Shown: positions 11,431 through 40,525, counted from the first letter of the stretch. The stretch: 64,000 nucleotides of DNA from Cristatella mucedo (GCA_009760855.2 WPIO01000165.1:197501-261500); one strand, 5' to 3'. The notes: generated by a model not told the origin, from the letters alone. A program made the numbers and translations.

Positions 11431-11621
11431 AGCAGCAAGCAAGCACGGCTTGCAGCCCTTGGCAAAAAGCCAAAAGCGGCTGCTGCTGCCACCTTGCGGC
11501 TGCTGCCAAGGTTTGAGGCGACCAACAATCAGCTTCCTGCAGCCAGCAGCTCAGCTGGACGAGCAGAGAAGCTCGGACGCACGGCTTGCTACGATGACGT
11601 CACGGCTGGCTCGATGAGAAG

Positions 11622-11627
11622 TTTATT
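11622..11627 (-). promoter_or_regulatory. Candidate polyadenylation signal of the TBL1 gene
   Basis: AATAAA on the minus strand, 351 nt downstream of the TBL1 stop codon. This is the first canonical signal I noted past the stop. It is a motif only. Confidence 0.45.
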
Positions 11628-11977
11628 TGCTACCTAGCTACTGGCTGACTATAGAGAGCTGTGGCCAAGCCACACCTGCCTGCCAAGCACATGCCGGCGA
11701 GGCGACACCGACGGTCATGGTCACGTGGGCGGCACGATTGCGGTCAGAGTCAAGCGACTGGGTCAGGGTAATGCGGCAGGGTCGAGGTCACGTGACAGGA
11801 TCCCGTTCGTGCGGTGGCAGCGCCGAGTCAGCTGTCAGAGAGGCCGCGAGCCACAGCATTCCGTGGCACGTCGGCTGCTGCTGCATCCGCAAACGCAGAG
11901 CAACGTCGGAGCAACGCGACCTCTCGAAGCAGCGGACAAAAGTCTGCCGCCAATGAGTTGCTCCCCGGCTGTCTGCT

Positions 11978-21004
<9,027 letters not shown>

Positions 21005-21560
21005 GCCAATCCCATTACTTGACCTGGAGTAAGTAGGAAGCTTTAGCCTTTACCGCTCGCTCGCAGCGGCGTGCTCGCAGGACGGACGGACATGACGCAG
21101 GACGGACAATACGGACGGACAGGACGCAGGACGGACAGGACGGACGCAGAGCAGCGGCCAACAATGAAGCTTCCGGATGTATATATCCGCGATGATATCC
21201 ACGGGATGTATATCCGCGCCAAAGGCAGCGCAGTCGGAGCTAAAAAATCGTCGGGCAGGAGCGACGCGTTCGCGTTCAATCATACACGAAGCGTCGAGGA
21301 GCGGATTTGCCGGCGATGTACCGACGACCAACGGGTCCCGCTGGTACCGCGGGTCCGGCGGAACACAAAAGGTCTGTGCGGCGACTCTGGGCAGCAGTTC
21401 AACGAGCACGCCCTCGAATGACTGACGAAAATGTACGATCTAGTATTATCGGCAACGCCTGCGACGCCGGCGCCTCGCATGCACCGCCTAGCTATTTGCG
21501 CTCACCTCGACGGCGAATCAAAACCGGATCTCCCACCTAAGCCGCTTCGTGGAGGAGGCG
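21005..21560 (-). promoter_or_regulatory. TBL1 5' leader/promoter region
   Basis: CpG-containing sequence immediately upstream of the TBL1 ATG (minus strand). It includes a short ggacggacaggacgcag-type tandem array at about 21080-21150 (plus view), roughly 75-145 bp before the start codon. No TATA box was recognised and the transcription start is not defined. A non-coding 5' exon is possible. Confidence 0.4.
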
Positions 21561-22495
21561 CAAAAGCGTAGAAAAGAGGTGACTAGCTCTGCCGCCACCT
21601 TAAACATCACATTTTCTCTTATGATAAACGATATATAATTTTTAATTGAAAAAATTGTCTGCGGATTGCAGTAGACTTCGCAATTTCATCAGCTATACCA
21701 ACGCTCAGCGATTCCCCTTCATTGCCATGTACCGGAAGTCGTCCATCTGGCTTGGCTCGCCGTCGCTCCCGCGGATATGGTAGGGTGACTTCTGGTTCTC
21801 GTGGCGCGACTGTTACGAAGTAATTTTCTTGATATTGGCCACTTAGATTTATAAGAACAGTGGAATTCTTTGGAGGTGCCACCAGGTGAAGTAACTCCCT
21901 ATAAACGTGGTGTAGCGACGACTTACGACAGGCGTCTTTTAACGGACTCGTTTACATCTTACAGCAGCAGCTCGCTCGCTCTAAGCTGTAGGACTCGCCG
22001 ACCAGGAGACCGTTACTCCAAGAGGGCGACTGTGATCAGGACCATTTCTTATATAATTACACGGTCATAACTCATGCAATTATCTCGATTGTTTACTTGC
22101 CCGTTATAATTCAGTAATCGTGAATAATGGATATTTTGGCGGAAATCATCTGGTTGAGCCCGCACTCCGACGTTTCATACGCCTCCGAAGTCGCCTCTCA
22201 ATGGCTAGCCGCTGCGAGCATCTTTGCGTATGCCTCTACTTTGTTTACGCATGCGACAGGCCACACAGGAAGTGCTCGTCAGGGCCGGCGGCGGCTGCTG
22301 TGGGTACGTTGGGCCGACCGTTTCCATCGACGCTATGCCACGGGCTAGCCGAAATAAGCCGTCCTATCTACGGCGGCGTGGGGGGGGGGGCGTTCGCGGA
22401 GCGTCCGATTAGTTAGGCACAGCGTCACCATCCACGTGGCGCCCTATAGCAAGCCTCTCTCTGTCGGCCGCTCTCTCTGCTTTGCACTGTAGCAC
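21561..22495. other. Intergenic stretch, no gene assigned
   Basis: Several short unrecognised frames, including a plus-strand frame at 22127-22348 that starts with ATG (MDILAEIIWLSPHSDVSY). No supporting family or splice signal was found. A poly-G run lies at 22380-22390. Confidence 0.35.
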
Positions 22496-22496
22496 T

Positions 22497-22508
22497 GGCT
22501 CCTCTCTG

Positions 22509-22580
<72 letters not shown>
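22497..22580. repeat. (CT)n microsatellite
   Basis: Pure CT tract after CTGT and TTTC interruptions. Confidence 0.97.
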
Positions 22581-22582
<2 letters not shown>

Positions 22583-22666
22583 TCGCTTCCTCCCTCGCTC
22601 ACTCTGCACTCTGCTCTGCTCTGAGGACTAGCTCTTGAGGCGAGAAGTTATCGCATCTAGCAACGC

Positions 22667-22826
22667 CTGTCTCGCCCACGGGTCTCAGCCCGGAGATGGT
22701 CGTTAAAGTTCGAGCACTTTACGAGGTTAAAGTTTGAGCTCTGCAGCAGACAAGTCTGTATTGCCTAGTGCAAGCGATAGCGGCAAAAGCTCTTCTGCCG
22801 CTATGTAAATGAAGCTGTGAAGTTAT
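22667..22826 (+). mobile_element. SINE family 1 copy, diverged
   Basis: The tail attgcctagtgcaagcgata, then gcggcaaaagctcttctgcc and gctatgtaaa, parallels the complete SINE at 37748-37918. The head (tctcgcccacgggtctcag) is altered. Confidence 0.55.
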
Positions 22827-22897
22827 CTGACATTTTTACCAAGACTCCGACCCTCACCGGTTCGGGCTTGTGGAAGTAAGCAGGAGCCGTTTGGAAG

Positions 22898-22899
<2 letters not shown>

Positions 22900-22982
<83 letters not shown>

Positions 22983-22985
22983 CTC
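22900..22985. repeat. (CT)n microsatellite
   Basis: About 40 CT units. Confidence 0.97.
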
Positions 22986-23039
22986 TGTCTTTCTGTCTCT
23001 GTCTCTCTCGTATTCTCTCACAGCTCTTCAGAAGTACGC

Positions 23040-23620
23040 TTCGCGCGGTTGGTGAAAGCGGGCTAGCTAGGAAGGCGTCCTCCTGCCTAGCTAGCCTAGC
23101 GTCAACAGTAACGAGCCAGAAACAAAGACCCGCCTTCTCCGACGCGCTAATAGTGCGACCGGTAGAGAAAGGAATTCGAGCGGCGTTTGCGGTCGGTCGT
23201 ACGCTCGGGGCTGGACCGGCTCTTGCCCGTCGCTCTCGCAGCTTCCTCTCTAAGCTGGGCTGCGGCATGCGCAGCCTTTGCAATCGATCTATCGAGCGGT
23301 CGACCACTGCAATATAACGCCAGAATGCTGCTTTGCAATTCCTCGACTGCTCGGTCGCTTGCTCGGCCCGCAACGGCGGCGCTTTGGCGCACGCGCCGCG
23401 GGCGGCGCTTAGGTGCACTCGCTCGCCCTTCACACGGCGATGCGAACTCCGTCTGGAACGACTCAAGAAGCGAAACTATAGAATTACCGCGGAGCATTGC
23501 TGCATACGGGGCGTGGCGACTTCCGCGTTCGGACAGAGGCCGCAAACGCTCGTGACGGCGTCAGATTCAGCTGACGCACGCAACGAACACCGACGAAGCT
23601 CTTGGAATCGTGGTATTCGC
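23040..23620. other. GC-rich stretch with overlapping open frames
   Basis: CpG-rich sequence open on both strands. No frame is recognisable. It may be a promoter-like CpG-rich segment. Confidence 0.3.
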
Positions 23621-23884
23621 ATTATTAATTATGTTTATTTATAAATGCAAACAATATCAAACGCGAAGCTCTTTGAATCGCTGCAGGGATCTGCTGACGT
23701 AGGCAACCTGTTTCCAACTGGTGCTCTGCAATCCGGTGCTACCTGTGTGCTTGGAGTGCATGCTCTTGTTGTAGTCTGGCGAAGGCTCTAATATTTCAGC
23801 AAATTTGGCTGCTGCCACTTCTATGCCTGGGGCGCACACTGTTGTCGTCGTAACGGCTTGGAGTCTTGAAACGTAACTCGTTTT

Positions 23885-24020
23885 GTTTGTTTTTCAGGCA
23901 TGATTTTACTTACTATTCTGTTGCGTATCACTTTGCAGCAAATGTAAAGCGCCTAGAAAGAGATTAAGTTCTCTGAGGGCGCTTTATCAAGTGCAATATT
24001 ATTATTATTATTATTATTAT
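23885..24020 (+). mobile_element. LINE family A 3' end fragment
   Basis: Contains aatgtaaagcgcctagaaag, then agattaagttctctgagggc and a gctttatcaagtg terminus with an ATT tail, the sense-strand 3' terminus of family A. Confidence 0.85.
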
Positions 24021-24156
24021 TGTCCAAAAGCATCGTCATAATTGCGCAGCGTCCAGTCGATGTACCGGCGAGATGCAGCCTGCACTTTAACCCCTGGGTC
24101 AGACCAGTAGTTTAAAATCATTAGCATAGGTAAGTCTAAAACAAAATAAAAACAAA

Positions 24157-24290
24157 TACTAGCTGATTAAACAGCCTCTTTTGTATAGCGACAGAAGAGC
24201 CTTTATGGCTATCACCACCGCTTGCGGCGATCAAGGTCGTGAAAGCAACCACCTTACCTAGTGTGCCATCCCGGCGCATCGCGTCTATTT
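24157..24290 (-). mobile_element. SINE family 1 copy
   Basis: In plus view agctgattaaacagcctctt, then ttgtatagcgacagaagagc and ctttatggctatcaccaccg, followed by cttacctagtgtgcc, the reverse complement of the SINE head's A-box region. The B-box region is degraded. Confidence 0.75.
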
Positions 24291-24423
24291 GACAGCGGCA
24301 AAGGATTACCAGCGTTCACTACCGAATAATGTCGCATGAAAACTCTCGTGCGGCGCAAAGAATAGAGCACACCTCGGTTCGACTGCTTGCAAAAATAAAA
24401 TTTAGAAAAAACGATTTGTTCTT

Positions 24424-24532
24424 ACGGCACCTTAAGAAAGCTTAATCCCCATCCAGTCACTTTACGTGGGCGGCCGGACCCTGGTCGTTGAAGACGAGCG
24501 CCGTACCCCTGGGCCAAACCAGGACTGCTCGG
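24424..24532 (-). mobile_element. SINE family 2 copy, diverged
   Basis: Plus view: ggcaccttaagaaagcttaa and tccccatccagtcactttac (the tail), then gacgagcgccgtacccctgg and gccaaaccag (the reverse complement of the tRNA-like head). Confidence 0.65.
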
Positions 24533-24960
24533 GCGCAACCGATTGCTTATTGCACGCCCTCGGCTTTTAAAACCAGGCCTAGCCACGGATCGTCGCGTAA
24601 TAATCGACTCTTGGCCATTTCGATACAGAAAATGGTAGAAAAAATAAAGACTTGGGCAGTTAAAATCTTGCTGATTTATTCCCTGCCGCCTTTTAAATGC
24701 TGCGAAGAATAATACAGAGCACCAAATGGAGCGTGTCTGTATTGCACTGATTGTGTGCGAGTAGTTACATCTTTGCCGCGAAGCCCGATTTTTGAGCGCA
24801 CCCGACCTGAAAATATCTTCCGAGGGCGTATGCAAATTTTGGCACAATTTCACTGCTTCGTAACTATTTGCCTGTGGTTATCCCAGCCGATGACATTTCA
24901 TGAACTACGAAAATGCCTTCACTGCAAGTATGTTGCCACAATTAATATCAGATGAATGTC
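24533..24960. other. Intergenic stretch, no gene seen
   Basis: AT-leaning unique-looking sequence with short frames only. Confidence 0.35.
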
Positions 24961-24963
24961 ATC

Positions 24964-25017
<54 letters not shown>

Positions 25018-25055
25018 GTATATATCTATATATATGTATATGTATATGTATATGT
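24964..25055. repeat. (TATATG)n hexanucleotide microsatellite
   Basis: Regular tatatg units, then tatctatata. Confidence 0.95.
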
Positions 25056-25153
25056 GCATTCTTGAACGCAAAAGTATTTTAGATGTGAATTAGACAACGT
25101 TTGCTTTTCGTTGGTGATTCGCCATCAGAGACTACCCAGCTGTTTGGGCAGGC

Positions 25154-25156
<3 letters not shown>

Positions 25157-25208
<52 letters not shown>
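25157..25208. repeat. (TA)n microsatellite
   Basis: About 26 TA units. Confidence 0.97.
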
Positions 25209-25942
<734 letters not shown>

Positions 25943-26097
25943 TCGCGGTCTCAGCACGTTCTCCGCTCGATCGATGACAGCTAGCCTCAAGTCTGCAGGC
26001 TCGAGTTTCGCGCGCCGCCGCGCGGCGGCGGTAATGAGCTTTCGGCGGACGCGCGGCGGCGGCCCTTCGAGTGGCTCGAGCGCTGGCGACGGACGCT

Positions 26098-26140
26098 TTC
26101 TTCGGGATTCGGGCCGAAGGACGGCCCGAATCCCGAAGAA
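26098..26140. repeat. Perfect 18-bp inverted repeat (hairpin)
   Basis: Left arm ttcttcgggattcgggcc (26098-26115) and right arm ggcccgaatcccgaagaa (26123-26140) are perfect reverse complements around a 7-nt loop. It sits in CpG-rich intergenic DNA. No gene or element boundary was recognised. Confidence 0.9.
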
Positions 26141-26307
26141 ACGCGAACGCGCGACGCAAGTTCAACGTCAAGCAACGCCCTGCAGCAGGCGCCGCAGAGC
26201 GACTTCGCTCAACTCCTCCGTTTGGCTCGTCTGACTAGGCGCCCGGGGAAGGGAGAAGGAGGAGGGGGAGGGAGAGGGGTAGGTGAGGAGGGAAAAGGCG
26301 TTGCGTC

Positions 26308-26442
26308 CGTACGGAAGAGAGAGAGACAGAGAGAGAGAGAATGTGCAAGAGAGAGAGAGAGAGGAGAAGAGAGAGGAAGAGAGAGAGACAGAGAGAGAGA
26401 GAATGTGCATGAGAGAGAGAGAGAGAGAGAGGAGAAGAGAGA

Positions 26443-26485
<43 letters not shown>

Positions 26486-26487
26486 GA

Positions 26488-26521
<34 letters not shown>

Positions 26522-26645
26522 GGAGAGAGATGAGAGAGAGAGGGGGATCAAAAAAGCGAGAGAGTGGTAGAGAGAGGTAGGGAGCATGAGAGATCACGAG
26601 AGAGTGAGGGAAAGCAAGAGAGAGCGAGGGAGAGAGAGAGAGACC
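26308..26645. repeat. (GA)n compound microsatellite
   Basis: GA tracts with aatgtgca, gaagagag and gggaga interruptions. A unit carrying aatgtgca recurs near 26340 and 26402, suggesting tandem duplication of about 60 bp. Confidence 0.95.
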
Positions 26646-27180
26646 GACAGGTGGGCGGCAACGGCCCCGGCGCGACCAGCAGTTCAGGAATGTTCGCGCT
26701 CTTACGCTGCCACGATCGATGACGCCGCGGAGGATGAGGAGGGTGCGCAGCGGGCGGCTTAGTCCGCGGCGGCGGCTTGTATCAATAGCGGCGCTCAACT
26801 CGGATACGATTATGACGCACCGCGCGCTCACGAGAGAGGTCCGCGACGCGCCAGCGGCAGCCACCGCCGCTGCAGCCACGACGGCGGCGGCGGCAGCTTT
26901 GAAGCGTTACCGATTCGCGGGCCGAGAGTGCCCTCTGGTGGCCTGCGGCTGCGGCGGCGACGGAATTCAGAATTCAGCTGCAGCGGAAGTAAAGTGCACG
27001 CGCAGCAAAAGCACTATATTCTTGACTTAGTCCGTATCTCATTCCAACATGCTGCATACGTACGTTTTAAAACCTCCCCACCTCTGGGCCCTTGATGTTT
27101 TCTGCGTTTATTCCCTTGGATGCTTGCCTCCTCACGCCACCTTACCTTTTCACTGGCTCAAAAATTCCTACTAGCCTCGA
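26646..27180. other. CpG-rich stretch, no gene assigned
   Basis: GCC/GGC-rich with polyalanine- and polyarginine-like frames on both strands. Nothing identifiable. Confidence 0.3.
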
Positions 27181-27189
27181 TCTCGGTCT

Positions 27190-27600
27190 CCCTCTGTCGT
27201 TCTCTCTCTCTCCCTCTGTCTCACCCCTCCCTCCTTCCTCGCTCGCGCGCTCTCTCTCTCTCTCTCTCTCGCTCTCGCTCTCCCTCGCTCTCTCTTGCTT
27301 TCCCTCACTCTCTCGTGATCTCTCATGCTCCCTACCTCTCTCTACCCCTCTCTCGCTTTTTTGCCCCCTCTCTCTCTCTCTCTCTTCCTCTCTCTTCTTC
27401 TCTCTCTCCCCTCTCTCTCTCTCCTTTCTCTCTCCTCTCTTTCTCTCTTCTCTCTCTCATCTCTCCTCTCTCTTTCTCCTTCCTCTCTCTCCTTCCCATC
27501 TCTTTCTCTCTCTCTCTTCTCCTCTCTTCGCTCCCTCTCTCTCTCATCCCTCTCACTCCCTCTCTCTCTCATCTCTCTCACTCCCTTCCAGCTCTGCTGC
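27190..27600. repeat. (CT)n / CTCTCTTC pyrimidine-rich repeat
   Basis: About 400 bp of CT tracts with TCC and TTC interruptions. Ser/Leu/Pro frames here are artefacts. Confidence 0.95.
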
Positions 27601-27699
27601 TTTTTCCTCACAGTGTCCGCCGTTTCGGTTTCTTAGTCCATTTGTCCCACGCCATCACGACTTTCACCTCTCTCGTCGCCATCACGACCTTCACCTCTC

Positions 27700-28068
27700 T
27701 CGCCATCGCACTCTACCTCCCGCCAACAGATTCAGCAACGCCCGCAACGATAAAAATCGGCGGGCGAGGGCGCCTGCGAAGCGCCCTCTGATGAGCGACG
27801 GACCACCTGCGCGCGATAGGAATGCGAAGTGCGTGCGCCCAGTAGACTTCGTACCACCTTCGAAACCGCCGCGGTCACCGCCCCCGCGCCGGGCCGGCTG
27901 CATCGTGCGCCTCGCCGTCGCCGCAGCCGACGCCCGCTGCGGCGGCGGTCGCGGCGGCGGCGGCGACGGCAGCCTGGGCTCGCTCGAGTAAGACAGGCGC
28001 GATTGAAAAAAATTTCGCTCAGGCAATTTTCCGCGTGCAAGCGCCCGACGGCGGCGGCGGCGGCGGCG

Positions 28069-28105
<37 letters not shown>

Positions 28106-28824
28106 TAATTATCGCGAGGGCACCTCGCGGCCGTATAGATTGGAGGAACGTCGGAGCGAGCGCCCCCATCCCCGAGGTACGGCCAATCAATCCGATTAAG
28201 CGCGCGAATCGCCGGAAGCCGCTATATTGAAGCCCCTTCCTCGTCGCCGCCGCAGTCGAAGGGCCGAGAGACGACGCGCGAGAGCGCGGCCCGCGCGCAC
28301 GCGGAGGAGGAGGAGGAGGAGGGGAGCCCGCGCGCCGAAGCGGGCGCTCGCGAGCGCGTGCGTCCTCAGCTGTTCCGCCGAGTGACCTCGGCCGCCTCGC
28401 TCTTCGCCGCCGACGTGCGGTGGCAGCGGCTTGACCTCGCGGCGATCGAAAGTCGACTCGGCGGCGGCGGCGGCGGCGGCCGACCAACCGGTAAAGAGCA
28501 CGCACCGACGACCCCGGATAGCATTACGCAGAGTCGGAAATCGGAGGCTGCCGGCGCGTATCGCGCGCGTCTGCGCGATACGCGGGCTGCCCCTGCTTCC
28601 GGGAGCGGTCGGTTGCTCGGCTTCGGCCGGCGGCGGGTCGGCGCCTACCAGCCGTCGCATCGCCCTCTCGTTCGGTGGCGCATTACGTAAGCGGCGGCGG
28701 GCCGTGTCATCGCGTTAGACGCGGCGACGCGTGCGAGCGGAGAAGCAGCGGCGGCTGCGTCGAGCGGCGCACGTCGAGCGGCGGCGCAGCCTCGCCTTCG
28801 CTGCTGTGCGGCGCGATCGCTAAC
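27700..28824 (+). promoter_or_regulatory. CpG-dense promoter/5' leader upstream of the two-TM channel subunit gene
   Basis: Continuous CpG- and GGC/GCC-rich sequence immediately before the ATG at 28825, including a (GCG)n tract at about 28045-28104 and a GGA run at 28302-28323. All frames are open on both strands, as expected for such composition. No TATA box was recognised near the start. The transcription start is not defined. Confidence 0.5.
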
Positions 28825-36404
<7,580 letters not shown>

Positions 36405-37240
36405 CGCCCTCCGCCGCCGCCGCACTCGAGCGCGCGGCGGGCGTAAACGCACGGCAGCCGCCGCAGCCAGCGGCTGAGACTCCATTCGCGGCTCACGAGC
36501 TCTCCGGACTGGTGCCGGAAGTTGGCGAAGGGCCGACTCGATCGAAGCAGCTTCCGGCTTGACTCCGCTTCCGACCCGACCCGACCGACCTCGCGCTGGA
36601 GCGGCAGCGGCTTCGCTGCCGGAAACAGTCGAGCCGCTTGTGGCGAGGCCGCCACGAGCGGCTGCTCGTGGCGGCCGCCAAGTGGCGGCTCGACTGCTCG
36701 GACCGAGCGACTCTCGGACCGGCTTCGCCTGCAGCATCCGAGCGTGCGTGCGCGCCCGCTCGCTGCGAGCAGCGCGACGCAGAGCCCCGTGGTGGCACAG
36801 CACCCCACGACTCGCGCGACGAGTGCTGCGACACCGCGGGGCGCAGTCGCGCTCGTCGGGCGCCGCGGCGTCGATGGCTACGATGTATGTTATTGCCATC
36901 CCGCTGCAGCCGTCGCCGCTGATGGACCTGCCGCAAGATGGCCGACCTTCAGCGGCCATCGCCGGCTGCGGCAAATCGGCGGCTGAAGGGAATAACGCCG
37001 CTGCCGAGTACGGCATCGCCGCAGAGATCGAACGCGCCGGCGCACGGGCCGACCCGCAGAACGCTAAGAACTGGGAGGATTGTAAGCTTCGAGGGCACGT
37101 GACAGACACGTGAATGCAGCTAGCTAGCAGAGCGGCGCACGGGCCGACCCGCAGCGTCGCTTCGCGAAGCGCCACCGCAGGAAGCGGAAACGCAGCGTCG
37201 TCAAGTGGCGTAACCAGAGGCCCTGTTTTTTCTTTATTAA
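36405..37240 (+). other. Putative 3' UTR of the channel-subunit gene
   Basis: GC-rich sequence after the TGA. The first AAUAAA-type signals are ATTAAA at 37236-37241 and AATAAA at 37585-37590. Minus-strand frames over 300 codons here are GC-rich shadows. Confidence 0.4.
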
Positions 37241-37747
37241 ACAGTAAGCCGCCGGCGTTCTTTTTCTCTAAGGAATCGGGGCGGCGACGCGAAGCGGTTC
37301 AGCGTGCAGCTCAGACCAGCGTCTCTAGCCGACGATGCGTAGTCTCTAGCCGACGATGCGGTCGCGTTACGGGAGCTCCCTACTACAAGCACGGTGCCTT
37401 AAGAGGTAGCTACGCCGTAAATTGGAGGTCGCAAGTGAATCTATTCAAACGTCGTGAACGAACGAGCTACGAGATGAAAAAAGTCTTGAAGACTCACTTC
37501 ACTTTCTGCAACGACCGTTTCCGTTTCCGCCCTCGCCATAATGAGCCGACCACTCTCGCTCGGTCTCGCACGGACTCGGGCGTAAATAAAGGTCAAGGCC
37601 GACACAGCAGCTTCATTTATACGGCGATAAAAGTGTACTCAAGCAAGGTTAAGAAGCTTAGTACGGCCGTTACGCAATACGGCAAGGTAAGGGTCACGGG
37701 ATTGGCCAGCGCCTGACCTTTGACTGGAGGCCGGTTGGGAAGGGGGT

Positions 37748-37918
37748 GAGCCGCAATGGCACACTAGGTAAGGCGGTTGCTTTCACGACCTCGGTCCCGA
37801 GGTCGTGGGTTCGATTCCTGTGGTGGGCGATCCTTTATCGCCACTGCAAGCGGTGGTGATAGCCAGCCGTAAAGGCTCTTCTGTCGCTATACAAAAAGAG
37901 GCTGTTTAAGCAGCTAGG
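37748..37918 (+). mobile_element. SINE family 1, complete tRNA-derived copy
   Basis: The head carries an A-box-like tggcacactagg and a consensus B box ggttcgattcc (37808-37818), followed by tgtggtgggcgatccttta. The body is gccactgcaagcggtggtga. The tail is ccgtaaaggctcttctgtcg then ctatacaaaaagaggctg and a gtttaagcagct end. The structure is that of a Pol III-transcribed SINE. Confidence 0.85.
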
Positions 37919-38460
37919 TTTAATGACGCCTCTCATTCGTCACATTCGGATCTGGCGAAGAGTTGGTCGCAGTCGATCAGCATCCGCATCCCGAAGGATG
38001 AGTAGCTGAGGTGTGTCTCGACCACGCCGTCAACCGCGGAAGGCCCGCACGAGGACCCGCGAGTCCCGAGCGTGGCTGGAGGTAAGCACGCTCGCTGTTA
38101 TGGCTTGTACATTCCGCGCTTCACTGTAGCACGTCGTTCGCAGCTTCGCCCGCCCTGAGCAGAAGCGCTCGGCGAGCTGCGACGTGTCACGTGGCTAGTG
38201 CGTCACCGCAACGCAGCCACTGTCGTACCGACGCGACGTCGCGGTGTTTGTACGGATAGAGCGGCTTTCGACGTCGACTGGTATTTTATGCGGTTAGCCG
38301 CCCCGCCTTCAAGATGGCTCTAATCCGAGAGTGTCCTCCTGCTTTGGGCACCCAAAAATGCTTGTGTCGACAATCAACTCTCGTTAGCTTCTCCCAGGTT
38401 AGCTCCTTACCTAATATCTTCCCAGTAATGATAATCTAGCTGATCGCTTCTCTTATTATT
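37919..38460. other. Intergenic stretch, no gene seen
   Basis: No recognised frame, repeat family or motif. Confidence 0.35.
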
Positions 38461-38464
38461 CTAT

Positions 38465-38712
38465 TCATATTTAGTGGTTCCCTGTGATTTGTCCTTTTGT
38501 GCTTGCGTGTGCTGACACTGTGCATGCTGACACTAACCACACTTGCATGCTGACCCTGTGCATGTCACTTCTAACTATGTTATTCTTGTCGCTCTTTGAG
38601 CATGCAACCACTAATCATTCGATCGTGTTTCCTTTGCAGCAAATGCAAAGCGCCTAGAAAGAGATTGAGTTCTCTGAGGGTGCTTTATCAAGTGTATATT
38701 TATTATTACTAT
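38465..38712 (+). mobile_element. LINE family A 3' end
   Basis: Begins agtggttccctgtgatttgt and ends aagcgcctagaaagagattg, agttctctgagggtgcttta and tcaagtg with an ATT-type tail. Confidence 0.87.
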
Positions 38713-38849
38713 TCTTATCAACAAGATAAAAAAACATAGGGAGTCCATCTCTAAGATGGCAGCATCCCCCCCTGGAATCCCGTCCCTCAATTTCATGCGG
38801 CACCTCAATGTTTACATTCAAGGAGGTCACTAGTGACCTAGTTCTGAAG

Positions 38850-40525
38850 TTCATATCCCAATCAAAGATGATAACTAGTCTTCTGGACCCTATTCACACT
38901 GTCCTGCCTCTAAGATGCCTTAATCTGCTGCTGCCATGCATAACTAACATAATAAATATTTGATTAGTCTCTGGTCGTGACCCAGCACTTTTCAAAAAGG
39001 CCCCAATCTTCCTTCTATCGTTTCAATCAAAGACACTGGAACGAGTCACGATAGACCAACTGAACTCATAAATTGAAACTTCAAACCTAGCTAGTAAGTT
39101 CCAGTCTGGCTTTAGCGCTAATAATTTCACAGAGTAAGCATTGCTTCGCGTGTAAAGCAATCTACTTGGGAATGCAGACATGGGTAGAGCATTTCTGCTT
39201 CTTTTGCTCAATCTTTCGGCAGCTTTTGATACTATCTATCACCAAGTCTTTCTTGAGCGCCTCTCATCTCGCCTGGGCATTACTGGCAATGCATTGCAAT
39301 GGTTCAGGTTCTGTCTCAGTGGGGGACATCATAGTATTGATGTGAATGGACAAAGATCATCCGAGGAGCCTCTGAAATATGGGGTACCTCTGAGATATGT
39401 GCCTGGCCCCACACTGTTCACGATTTATACTCTCCCTCCTGCCGATGTAATTGCCAAGCACAATCTAAGCTATCACTCCTATGCGGATGACACTCAGTTG
39501 TACCTTTGCTTTGATCCCTCCCAGCCCTCCAGCCCTCCAGCACGTCGAATTCTCTCCACAGCCTTGCTGAATGTAGTGATGACCTCCGCACATGGATGGC
39601 AGCAAACTTTCTTAAATTAAAACCATCTTACCAGTTATGGTAAAACTAAGTGTAATTCAGCAATTGGAAAGGCTGAAGCTCGACATCAGCTCTGCCAGAA
39701 GATCTCCTGTTGAATCTGCACGAAACATATGTGTCATGTTCCAAAGTGACCTTTCATTAGACGACCACACTAGCTCCCAGTCAAGTCTGCCTACTTTCAG
39801 CTACATACAATTGCTAAAATTCGGGCTTGCTTAGATAAGGATACCACGTCCAAGTTGGTCCATGCATTTGTGACATCCCGTCTTGACTTTTGTAACTCAC
39901 TGCTTGCTGGCCTACCGGCATGTGCAATCAGGCGATTTTAACTGGTTCAAAACTTTGCAGCTAGGCTTGTCTGTCGTGAGCGTCTGTCGCAGTTGCCACA
40001 CCACCCCACTTCTCGCCGACCTGCACTGGCTCCCAGTCAAGCAACGCATCGACTTTAAGCTTTTGTAAATCACATTTAGGTCCCTTTATTATTTGGCTCC
40101 AGCTTTTACCCACTTTAGTTTATTTACCCATGCTTCGTACAAATCTCAAATCCTTTGGATACCGTGTGTTTAGCTTGTATGCTCCCAAAGCCTGGAACTC
40201 AGTCCCGACTTGCGTCACGACATTTCCTGACTCGTTCACGTTTAAAAAGAAACTAAAAAAGCATATTTATTTATGGCAGCATTTAGTGGGTCTCAGTTAT
40301 TCGTCCTTTATGTACTTATGCATACCGACACTGTGCATGCTGGCCCTAACCAAATTTGTATTCTGACCCTGAGCATGTTACTCCAAATCATGTTATTATT
40401 GCTGTTTATTCAGCATAATACTGCTAACTATTCGATCGCGATTCCTATGCACCAAATGTAAAGTCCCTAGGAAGAGATTGAGTTCTCTGAGGGTGCTATA
40501 TCATGAGTATTATCATTATTATTAA
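38850..40525 (+). mobile_element. LINE family A, longest reverse-transcriptase relic
   Basis: Several plus frames read in order as a CR1/L2-type reverse transcriptase: SKTLERV, FQSGF, then NLSAAFDTIYHQVFLERLSS (39180 frame), GVPLRYVPGPTLFTIYTLPP and YHSYADDTQLYLC (catalytic YADD at about 39477-39490). After frameshifts come [17 protein letters not shown], [20 protein letters not shown] and [20 protein letters not shown]. It ends with the family 3' UTR and ATT tail. Stops and frameshifts make it inactive. Confidence 0.85.

Noticed and set aside
10801-11528. Three overlapping minus frames of 213-230 codons rich in Ser/Leu/Pro/Val
   Set aside because: They are the translation of the GA/GACAGGGA minisatellite in all three frames; no complexity beyond the repeat.
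27092-27991. 299-codon plus frame rich in Ser/Leu/Pro
   Set aside because: CT-repeat translation running into CpG-rich DNA; no start context or family similarity.
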